Positions 9,997-19,667 of a DNA stretch of 64,000 bases are shown here, one piece after another (position 1 is the first letter of the stretch; every line of letters begins with the position of its first letter). The stretch comes from Juglans regia (taxonomy: Eukaryota; Streptophyta; Magnoliopsida; Fagales; Juglandaceae), in assembly GCF_001411555.2 (NCBI RefSeq), contig NC_049911.1, positions 33,143,044 to 33,207,043 on the forward strand, in the 5' to 3' direction. A program made the position numbers and the translations under genes. The notes under the pieces were generated by a model. The model searched no databases, was not told where the DNA came from, and saw only the letters and a program-made list of their open reading frames with translations.

Positions 9997-11987
9997 CTAT
10001 TTTTGTAGAGAAAGTTTGAGTGTATGCCGAATGAGTTCTGCACGTGAGTTTGCGTTTGAGTATATTCCGATTGAATTATGCATGTGATTTTGTAAGAATA
10101 TGAACAAATCCATCTCATTTTGCTTTTTCAAACAATTATAAGCTTCCACAACATATTTGAACTCTTGTCCATAAAGATGTGTTGCACACGCAGCTTTATA
10201 AGTCAGGAGCTGCAAATCACCTGCCGTAATTTCTGATACAAGAATGTTGTTACTCAAGTGACGTGTCAACCACCATCTGCATCGAAGCCTCCAACTCTTT
10301 CCTGATTTCCACCCTGTAAATATCCTGGGGTTCTTACTAAAATGAATAGAGTCAGGTTGTTCCTGCATATCTTCATTTTCATTCTGGCACACAGACAATT
10401 GATCCTCTTCATATTGAGAAAGTTTGATGAAACATGAAGCAAACTCTCTCCATGTATTATACTTTGCATAGGTAGCATCTAAATGCAAAGCTATCATTTC
10501 CAATAGGAATTCAAGACCATAATCCCCAATTTGATGCATCCTGACAAGCTTCGCCAATGAATGGGAACATGTTGGGTCCTTCTTTAGGATATCCTCAAAG
10601 CAAGCAGAAAGCATTATAGAGTCGTTGGAATTAAAATGTTCCAAAAGACTAGCCTTCAACCTGATAGGAATTGCTGCGCTTGAATGAGAACAGAGCTTCT
10701 CTAGCTCATTTAGGGCCTCGTCAACTTGACCACCAATCAGCAACAACTGTATCAAAGGGAGTAAGGCCTCCAACAAAGGGGGTGTTGAGTGAAGAGTTTG
10801 TTAAAAATACTTAACTGCATCCATATAATAGTCATTAAGCATTTTCCTATGCAAATTGATGAAGTCCTCGGGATTCTCTGTAGGGTGCGGCAATTGCAAG
10901 GGCAACAACCAGGTATTGATACCCCAAAGAGTAGATAAATTCGAAGCATGCTGCATATAATGGCCATGATTAGAGAACAAGGTTTCATTTCCAGTATTTT
11001 CATCAGAGTTCATGGAAAAATCTTGAGGCTGGAAGTTCTGCGTATGATTTTCTCCTTGTAGACCAACATCAACATCCATAGATACTTCTCTAGATTGATT
11101 AATATCAGAATCCCCAGATATTTGTTTCTCATTCATGATAGAGCTTTCTGAATCACGTCGAGAGGGAATATCAGCCTTGTAAGTATCAATTCCATTATCC
11201 CACTCAGAATTTCCAACTGAGTTGATTTACTTATAAAAAAATAAAAATAAAAATTTCCAACTGAGTTGATGAATCTTGTTCCCAACATGTCCAAGCACCT
11301 GGGGGAGTAAAACCAGTCTGAATCTCCCCAGTGTATCTCTTTTGGGATAGTTGAGTACCAAAGCTGATATAATGTCAAGCCTAAGACCATATTTGAAATA
11401 GGGTCAGCACCAAGTTCACGTTCTTGCTTAACGCAAAGGACAGCCTGATGTGCTTCCTCAATATTATCATGCATAAGACAGAACAGGATGAACTCCAAGT
11501 GAACCACAAATTTATCCTCTATTGGGCAATCTTTCATTGATCCAATCTTTCTCATCCAAACGTCATAAATGGTCTCAATTCTGCTGGGGTTGATACAATC
11601 ATTTTTCATATACCTAAGAAGCGCCATTGAAACCAAATACTTCAAATGATTGTTTGCGGGAGATCTGTCCTTGCATGTCCCTTTTAAGAACATGCTCAGC
11701 ACACCACCTAATTCTATCCAATTGTGCTGTCTTGCGAGCTTGCGCTACAGATAGCATAACCTGACACAATTTTCCCATCTCACAATCTTCGAGCCAATCT
11801 TTGGGCCAAGTCCTAGAACGGAAGATGGCTTGGTCAAAGATAATATAATCCTTTTGACGAGTTTTTCTGGTATGGCGTGCGCATTATCCACGGTTTTATT
11901 TAACTTTCTTTTCCGGTTTTTGGCTTTTTCAGCACCGTCTTCTAATTTTACTTCTTGAGCTTTCAACACTATGGAGTCCGAATCCAT
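9997..11987 (-). pseudogene. TAF1A: TAF1A-like RNA polymerase I initiation factor, disabled copy
   Basis: Reads right to left as an almost continuous coding sequence of about 650 codons resembling the plant TAF1A-like protein (At1g53200 type), a subunit of the promoter-selectivity complex for rDNA transcription in the nucleolus. Visible parts: a basic N-terminus (KNRKRKLNK), YDVWMRKIGSMKDCPIEDKF in the middle, and near the C-terminus KSGKSWRLRCRWWLTRH. Three lesions break it. A TAG at 11747-11745 lies in frame between RLCYL and RKLARQHNW. A 44-bp duplication/insertion at 11208-11270 shifts the frame. A TAA at 10803-10801 lies between DAVKYF and QTLHSTPP. On both sides of each stop the same frame stays protein-like, so these are not introns. 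The reading then runs to a normal end at 9997. The start is either MDSDSIVLK (11987) or 21 bases upstream. Family assignment is from memory of the family; the breaks are read directly. Confidence 0.65.
11208..11270 (-). mobile_element. Tail-only retro-insertion inside the TAF1A-like coding sequence
   Basis: The 19-base word AATTTCCAACTGAGTTGAT occurs exactly at 11208-11226 and at 11252-11270. The 25 bases between are TTACTTATAAAAAAATAAAA plus a short A-rich end. The repeat offset is 44 bp, not a multiple of three, so the insertion shifts the reading frame of the host gene. The tail is written on the plus strand, opposite to the gene. Confidence 0.75.
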
Positions 11988-13160
11988 ACCGAACCAAACT
12001 ACTCTCAAAAGTGCAATTTGTTACACAATGCCGGCGAGAACCTTGACCAAGGAAGGGAACAAAAACACACTCTCAAAATTATGGTGAATGTAGACAATCT
12101 ATAAGATAGAAAATAAATGGCAAGCATAGATTGCCTGAATAATTTTTTTGAACATACATTTAACTTACAAAATTATTCTTTACAGAGATGCATCTCAACA
12201 AATTATAGTGAACTCAATCATTAGTGAGTTTTTTATTTTTATTTTTGTTTGCAGTAAAACGTTATGTTGGCATAATTATGAGCGGCAGATCAGTTCCAAC
12301 CCATCTGCAAGCTAATTCGTGCATAGAGTCCCCTACCGTAACTCTATTTCGAAACAATATTTTTTCACCTGTGATATCGTAAATTTCAAGACACCAAGCA
12401 AGAAGATCATATTATAATGGACAGATTTACCCATGACCAATTTGAGCACAACTCAAAGATTACCATATTAGTTTTAAACCGAAGAGACAGTATAGTAATA
12501 TCGATACACTAGGTGTTGAACAAAAAATTAATAATAGGAAAATTACTTCAATAAATAAGAAATTAGAGAGTGGGGGAGGGAGCAAATACCATAAAAGCTG
12601 TGAAATTGAATAAATTGTGGGTGGTGGCCATAGAAGCAATCGACCCTACTGCAAAAACGCATTGTGAAATCTTGAGAACAAGCCCAGTCAAAGTTCCAGG
12701 TCTCCCAGGGAAATTCCTCGGCCTTTACTCCTGTACAAAGCAAATTTAGATTCTTAATGGATCGGAGAAAGAACCCATCTCCCTACTTATTAAAAAACAC
12801 TGCAAAATCATCAGGAAAATAAAACTCAAAAGCAAATGCTTGGCAACCTACTTTTTTCTAAGACAGCGAACCAGAAAAGCTCACAAAGAATGCAAATGAT
12901 TCAGGTAACCAAAAATCAAATTGAATGGCTGGTCTCAATCTACATCTGGGTTAGAAGTAGCCGGGAAAAAGGAAATCGCACAACCATGGGACAAGGAAAA
13001 AAGTAAGGAAAGGGAAGAAAATTTTTTTGTAGCGGGAAATAGAGAAACAATTGCTGGAGGGAAGGGAGAAAATGAAGAGAAAGGGAGAGAACTCATTGGG
13101 CCAAAGAAACAGAATGGAAATACAAGGGAAAGGAAAAAGGCAGTTGTCGGGATTTAACAG
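11988..13160 (-). promoter_or_regulatory. Likely 5'UTR exons, introns and promoter of the TAF1A-like gene
   Basis: On the minus strand, a pyrimidine-rich leader (about 13130-12950) is followed by a segment at about 12730-12594 with a good acceptor (TTTGTACAG|G) and a possible donor (ATG|GTATTT), then an acceptor-like TTGACCAAG near 12045, shortly before the coding start. The middle segment is open for 66 codons but resembles no protein I know, so it is treated as an untranslated exon. No clear TATA box was identified. Confidence 0.35.
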
Positions 13161-14038
13161 AAAAAAAATAAAATAAAAAAAAATAAAAAAATTTGATGGG
13201 TGAACAGTATCATGATCGGCGAGTCTAATTTACTGTAGTTTAGAGTTTCACACATCTAAACAAAAAGTCTATTTGCAGGCGTGAAGGAGGAAGGCCCGGT
13301 GCACGCCAGCTAGGGTGGCAAAATGCGACAACGTCATTTTCTAAAATTAGAAGAAACGATGCATTTTTTAATGTTGGGTCCTTTATCAAATTCTTCCTCC
13401 ATTCCTCAAGATAGGGGTGATACTTGCCCCCTACGGGGCGGGACCACCACTCCCCCACCCCTGCATATGTGGCGATGGGAAATTTTTCTCCGTACCCTGC
13501 CCCCACCTATGCGGGGGAAGGGTACCTCGTCGGCTGGCCAGGGTGTGGAGGTGGACCTCCATCCGTCCACACCTCCGCATCCTCATCCTGGGCATTCGGC
13601 ACAGTATAGTTTTTTGGACTCTAAATAGCTTAGAATTGGTTTTTGAGCCACTTTGGGCCCATAATCCATTTTTAGGCCACTTTGAGTCCATAATTTAACT
13701 TAAAAAATATATAAATTTAAAAATTGAAATATATATATATATATATATATAGATTGAACTATTAAGTAGATATTAAGTTTCAACTATTAACTAATTATGT
13801 AATAATTATCACTAATGTACTAAGCTAAAATAAGTAGTTTACAATTATACAAATTAAGAGAACTAATAAATTATTACACTATTACAAACTCCTCTAAAAA
13901 AAAAAATATTACAAATTGTACAATAAACTATTGTAGCAACATTACAATTAATTGTAAATTAACAAAATCATAATTTTTCAATTTGATTTTGGGGTGGAGC
14001 TGTAACAGTGAGTTCACTGAGTGATGAGTTGTGTTGAC

Positions 14039-14500
14039 CAATGCTTTTAATTTCGTACCGTACCGGCCGGTACGGCCGAAATTTTTTGTTTCGGCCGTCC
14101 GGCCGGTACAGGTACTACATGTGTTCCGTACAGGCCGTACCGGACAGTACTGGCCGTTTCGGCCTAAATTTCGGCCTGTACCGGCCTATATTTCGGCCGG
14201 TACCGGCCGATATTTCGGCCTATGTGTTTTTTTGTTTTTTTTTCATTTTTTCAAACTACAAATTTATTTTTTAACTCCTAATTCAGACTAGACTATTTAT
14301 AATTTATATATATGTATTTATATATAATTTATTTATATATAAACTATTATTTTGAAATATAATTTTTATATATATTTATATATATAATTTATTTATATAT
14401 CGACTATCCCGAAACGCTATCCCGAAACGGTACCGGTACCGAAATATTTCATTCCAGTGCCTTGACCGGTACGTCGTCCGATACGGTATTCAAAACATTG
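14039..14500. mobile_element. Nested non-autonomous hAT element (CCGGTACC-rich)
   Basis: GTGTTGAC flanks the element exactly at 14031-14038 and 14501-14508. The ends are inverted repeats: CAATGCTTTTAATTTCGTAC at the left, and CAATGTTTTGAATACCGTAT when the right end is reverse-complemented. The subterminal parts repeat CGGCCGGTACCGGCC-like motifs; the core is AT-rich with no gene. It sits in the 3' part of the larger hAT element and is therefore younger. Confidence 0.85.
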
Positions 14501-14806
14501 GTGTTGACTGCTGTGAGACTGAAAATCAAGATCATAAAAGTTAATAAGTTATAAAACCTGAAATATTAATAAGTTAAAAATAAAACAAATTAGAATTAAA
14601 AAGTTATAAAGATGAAACAAAATTTTAAATGCAAAAAATAATTAATAGAGAAATTGTGCAAACCATGGCAATGGTGGATTCAATACAAAATCATACTGCA
14701 TCGGAGGTAGCCGTAGACACCGTCTCATATATCACTATAAGTATTAAATTTGAAATCAAATTAATGAATACCAATTAAATAAATATAAATAAAAGAAAAT
14801 AAGAAA

Positions 14807-16987
14807 TTAGAAATTTCTAATACCAGATCTAGGCTGATCATCACCCTTCTCCTTAACGTCGGCCTCCTCCTTGACGTCGGCCTCCTCATACTCGAGAGCA
14901 TCTGTAACATGAATTGGAGTTCTCTTAATCCAATTATGTGCGCAAATCAAAACCTCTACAGTGGCAGGAGCTAATGAACTCCGAAATGAATCTAATACAC
15001 GCCTTCCGGTACTAAAGGCCGACTCTGAGGCTATAGTGCTAACAGGGATGGCCAAAAGTGTGCGGATTATCTCTCCAAAGATGAGATATTTTACGGTATT
15101 CACCTTCCACTAACTTAATATATCGAAATCTCGTGAAAATGGTAGAATCTCTACTGCTAAGTATCTGTTTATCTCTGATTGAGCCTCTACAGAACTCCGG
15201 AAGAATGGAGATTGCTCATACCTCTCACCCCACTCAAATTTATGTCTTTTCCCAACCTCGACTTCAGGAAACTGTGAGTCTGAGGCTGAGGGGGTAGGTG
15301 TAGGTGTCGCAATATTACCTCCCCGCATGGTGGAAAACTCATCAAATAATCTACCAAGAGTTTCCTGAACCCTTGCTGCAATAAGCTTCATTCATACTTG
15401 CCCGTACGCAAGGCCCAATCCAAATATCATGCCATCCAACTTATACCTCGAGTTAAAGACGACAACTACATATAATAAAATATTAGCCCTAGTTAAATCT
15501 CCCCAATACTTATCGTACTTTGTCCTCATAATCAATGTCATCTCTCGCAGCCTAATGTGACCACCTATGACCATATCATCTAATTATTCTTTTACCTATA
15601 TATTTGCTGACATACAACATTGGATATATGATACAAAGTTCCAGTTAACCTTGTGGTGACATCGTAAAAAAGTTTCAAAAACTCTACAAAAATAGCTACA
15701 ATTTTCCAATCATCATCTACGGGTTTCCCCAATCTCCCGTGATCATCAAAATATTTAACATATTGGATATCATCGTCACCCAATAATGCAAATGCTAGCT
15801 TATATTCTTGGGCTGCCTCCAACATAAAAAATGTTGAGTTCCATCGTGTAGGCATATCAGTACAAAGACCATTCTTAGATGTTAGGCCCGCAGATCTCGC
15901 AACAACCTTGAATTTCTCCAATCTCGAAGGAGAAGATCTCACCCATCTCGAAGGAGAATATCTCACCCATCTCACAGCAGTCCTAACCCGAGCAATCGAG
16001 TCATGAAGATCCCTCAAACCATCAGTGACAATCAAATTTAGAATATATACCGCACATCTCACATGCAAACATTCACCAACAATAAGTGTCTTATTTGCCT
16101 ATCCAAGATAGGTTTTCAGATGTACCAATGCGACATCGTTAGACGAGGCATTATCGACTGTGACTATAACAACTCAGGTCAACCCTCGCTCCTTTATTGC
16201 GACCTCCAAGGCATTCCCAATTGTCTCACCCTTATGAACGGTGATTTTACAATGTCCAATGACAATCAATAAAATGCACAGTCAAAGACATATAATTAAA
16301 ATTTTAGACCGATGTCCAAGTGTCAGTGGTGAGACAAACAAATTGATCCGCTAATTAACCCATCAACTTCTCATTTTCAATGTAAAAATATTTTTTTACA
16401 TCCTTTGCCATCGTGTGGCGAGATTGAATATTAAACCTTGGTTTCAAGTAGTGAGTGGGAATACGCTTGGAATCATTTCCCATCAATAAGTTGAAAATGT
16501 AGCTCGTCCATGATGACCATACGAGCTAGGTGTCTTCTACACTCATCAAGATCATACTTAGTATACCCCCTCAAAGTTGCACTCCCACTAGTCTCATCCG
16601 CTATTTTTTGAAGTCTAATTTCTAGCCTAAATTGGCTTTATCTTGTAATGATCTTAATATTTGACTTTTTTTACATTGCTCTTCTAAGTGCACCTTTAAT
16701 TATGAGGTGCCATGTTTCCTATAGTAACATCCATAAATTTTTCCACAATGGTTACACTTGGCTTGGAGGTTACTTGGGTTACCACCCTCTAGTTTGGTGA
16801 AATGACTCCAAACTATTGAAGCAGGATTCTTGCTGGGTTTGGGAGCGGGGCAAGGTGCCGTAGGGCTAGGGGTATGGGTATGAGTAGAAATGGTAGGTAT
16901 AGGTGTAGGTGTAGGGGTAGGGGTGCCCTCGGCCTGAAAATGAGAGCTTGCACTAGAATCTGCTGGCATATCCATGAACTCAAGCAA
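14807..16987 (-). pseudogene. hAT transposase (BED zinc finger / RICESLEEPER-like), decayed
   Basis: Recognisable domains in order: a BED-type zinc finger (16987-16700; SIVWSHFTKLEGGNP then AKCNHCGKIYGC), the RNase-H-like catalytic core (16068-15592; HVRCAVYILNLIVTDGLRD and CTDMPTRWNSTFFMLEAAQ), the DUF4413 region (15574-15392; RTKYDKYWGDLTRANILLY) and the C-terminal hAT dimerisation region (15103-14807; IPVSTIASESAFSTGRRVLD, then LICAHNWI). It is not functional as read. A TAG replaces the expected Trp in the LS-stop-WK motif (about 15114), a TGA lies at about 15394, and the segment between the BED finger and the core is interrupted. A 24-bp internal duplication repeats the VRxSPSR motif near 15920-15970. 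DVKEEADVKE near the C-terminus is another short repeat. Confidence 0.85.
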
Positions 16988-17169
16988 ATAAGAAATCTAA
17001 AATCATAGAAAATATAGCAACATGCCAAACAATTAATATCCTGATGATCTTTAATTTTGGACACGATAAAAAAAATAAAAAATATCATGATTGAATGGAT
17101 AAGAACTACTACGAAAACACGATAAAAAAAATTAAAAAATATTAAGTACTTTGGTTATATATGTAGTAA

Positions 17170-17838
17170 AGTATCTTAACAATATAGTTTCTTAGACTTG
17201 AAAGAGTATAAGCATAGCAAAAATATAATGAACATAAAAAAAAAGTAGAATAAAAAAAAATATCACTTGACATTCATATACATATATATATATATATATA
17301 TTTCATCTTAATTAATTATATTGTATTTCAAAATACCCTAGTGCATTCTTTCTTTCTTTTTTGTTCAATTTGGTACGGAACATGAAATTCTGTTTTTAAA
17401 CCCCTAAATTAATTTTTGAAACCCCTAGTGCATAACATTCTTTTTTTTTTTTAAACTCCTAAATTAATTTAGAGTTTTTAATCTTTGAAACCCCTAAATT
17501 AATTTAAGGTATTTCGTAGCAATTTTTTTCTTTAAAACCCTAAATTAATTTAGGGTATTTCGAAACTCTAAATTAACAATATAGTTTCTTAGACTTGAAA
17601 GACTATAAGCATAGCAACTATATAATGAATATAAAAAAAAATAGAATAAAAAAAGTATGACTTGACATTCATATATATATATATATGTATTATATTTCAT
17701 CCTAATTAATTATATTGTATTTCGAAATACCCTAGTGCATTCTATTTTTTTTTTTTTTTTGTTCAATTTGGTAGGGAACATGAAATTCTATTTTTAAACC
17801 CCTAAATTAATTTTTTAACTCCTAGTGCATAGCAATTT
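17170..17838. repeat. Direct duplication of about 0.27 kb, about 0.4 kb apart, inside the hAT element
   Basis: 17170-17440 and 17572-17838 are diverged direct copies. Both run AACAATATAGTTTCTTAGAC, then a TA tract, then TTAATTAATTATATTGTATT, then CCCTAGTGCATTCT, then GGAACATGAAATTCT. The spacer repeats CCCTAAATTAATTT several times. It lies in what would be the first intron or leader of the transposase gene. Confidence 0.8.
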
Positions 17839-18539
17839 TTTTCTTTGAAACCCCTAAATTAATTTAGGGTTTCAATCCAAATTAATTAGATACAAATAAT
17901 ATAATGATTCAGTGATTCACACACATTACATAATGCAAACAAAAAATAAAAAACAAAAACAAACGGACGAGACTCACGGGAGTCATTCAAAGTTCAAACC
18001 ACATGCACAATCTAAACTCCACAGCACACAATTCACAAAATCACATCCTCCATCTTCGATAAAACCCATCATTCCACCAATCTCCATTAAATATATAAAT
18101 CACAAAAAAAAAAAAAAAATTGAATTTATGGTTTCTTACCTTTTGACCTTCGGTGACGGCGATGCAAAGAGAGGGACCGGGTGCTGCGCCGAGAACTCAG
18201 AGAGAGGGAGAGACTGAGAGCGAGGGAGAAGTGAGCGAGCCGAGAGGGTCCAGGGAGATGAAGGTTTGGGAATCGGGAGGCGGGCCAGGGGGTGGGTTTT
18301 GATATAAACCCAGGCATATGTGGGGGACGTCGTTTCATGCCTGAGTTTTTTTTTTTTTTTAATATATAATATAAACATGCGGGGTGGGGCGGGGCGAGAT
18401 CACCCCCATCCCGCCCCCGACCCTAGTGGTAGACCTAGATGAGGGCGGGTGGCTCTGCCCCCCACATATGCCAGACGGGGTGATTCGACCCACCGCATGG
18501 GGGCGGGGCGGGGCCATGCTGCCCACCCCTACCTCAAGA

Positions 18540-19667
18540 TCAACATTCCCTTCCTCCTCCACTCGACAAAACGTTTCTCTGGCCCATTTTTCTAAATATT
18601 TGAATCCTTTTTTATTTTCAAAACGATTTATCTGTTTCGTGAAAAGATTTGATGTCCGCTTTTTTCTTATTTTAGATTTCATTTTTGTTCCTGTTGCTCT
18701 AGGTGTTCATTGATGAGAGATTTGATACCATGTATATTTTGCATGGAAATCCAGCTAACTTTTTTCTTCTGAGTTTCTCGAAGCCATAAATCTTAGAGTG
18801 TACCTATTGGAACTTGGAACTAACTTCCGTTTTTTTCCTGGGTTTTCTTGAGAGCCAAACATAGTATCAACCAGAAATTTCTACTGTGAACATTGGGCTA
18901 CTTAGGATATAATTTATTTTGGCTTGGCTAGTTCATGAAGGTTTTCTTGACAAAAGATAAAAAAGAAAAGGCTTAAACTTTCTATATCTCTCTGGATTTG
19001 ATATATCGTAGTGGCCGAAAATCTTGCTCTTTGCATTTCCTCTAAAAGGGAAACCTACCCTTAGTATTTAACCAGTCACTTATCTGAACATGCGGAACAA
19101 ATTTGTGTAGCCCATTGCCAATTCCATTTGTAAATTAAGCACAAAAATGAATTATCCTTTTTTTTTTTCCTTTTTTTGCTGCCTACAGAACACACAAACC
19201 CATCGGAGAATTAATAAATCAGGCCACGTACATTAACCTCAGACGGACAAAACAGGATGATTGATAACCTAGAACAAAAAAATGATGGAAAATAATTGAA
19301 ATTTTTTAGAATATACATGTTACAAACTTCCTAGTCCCCATCTGATGTTTATCAATCATACCATCTGATTGATAACCTAGAACAAAAAAATGATGGAAAA
19401 TAGTTGAAATTTTTTTAGAATATACATGTTACAAACTTCCTAGTCCCAACTAGTTCACGGGTTCCAGGTTAATCTATTTCCACTTCTATTATCCTTGTTC
19501 ATCTGACAATTAAATGGAGAAATAATTTGGAGATGGAATCCAAATTACCCTATTCTACCTTACTGAGTTAACAGGTTGTTATATTTGTCATTACAATGAT
19601 GCCCATTAATTGCTAAAGTACGCAACAGAATACCATGTTGCATTTTATCACCACTTGAACTGTGCAG
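18540..19667. other. Intergenic region between the hAT element and the DUF630/632 gene
   Basis: AT-rich, with no protein motif seen. It holds a tandem duplication at 19259-19452 and presumably the 3'UTR of the minus-strand DUF630/632 gene just to the right. Confidence 0.5.
19259..19452. repeat. Tandem duplication, unit about 108 bp
   Basis: The segment beginning GATTGATAACCTAGAACAAA at 19259 recurs at 19367, with matching ATGTTACAAACTTCCTAGTC further in. The second copy is truncated at about 19450. The copies differ at only a few positions, so the duplication is recent. Confidence 0.85.

Larger units (their letters stand above)
13412..18531 (-). mobile_element. hAT DNA transposon, full length with 8-bp target duplication
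   Basis: The element is bounded by TAGGGGTGATACTTGCCCCC at the left and by the reverse complement of TAGGGGTGGGCAGCATGGCC at the right. The flanking 8-mer CCTCAAGA is identical on both sides (13404-13411 and 18532-18539). Both subterminal regions are GC-rich with repeated GGGGCGGGGC motifs, in contrast to the AT-rich core. It is 5.1 kb long and encodes a minus-strand hAT transposase that is now broken. The 5' end of the transcription unit (about 18340-18140) has a (CT)n leader and a splice donor AAAG|GTAAGAAA. A second hAT element is inserted at 14039-14500. The 8-bp duplication, TAGGGGTG ends and BED/dimerisation domains together fix the superfamily. Confidence 0.9.

Noticed and set aside
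13323..13698. Several overlapping Pro/Gly-rich open frames at the left end of the hAT element
   Set aside because: They arise from the GC-rich subterminal repeats, overlap in several frames and span the transposon boundary.
18126..18713. Open frames at the right end of the hAT element
   Set aside because: Low-complexity CT-rich leader and GC-rich subterminal repeat; they cross the target-site duplication.
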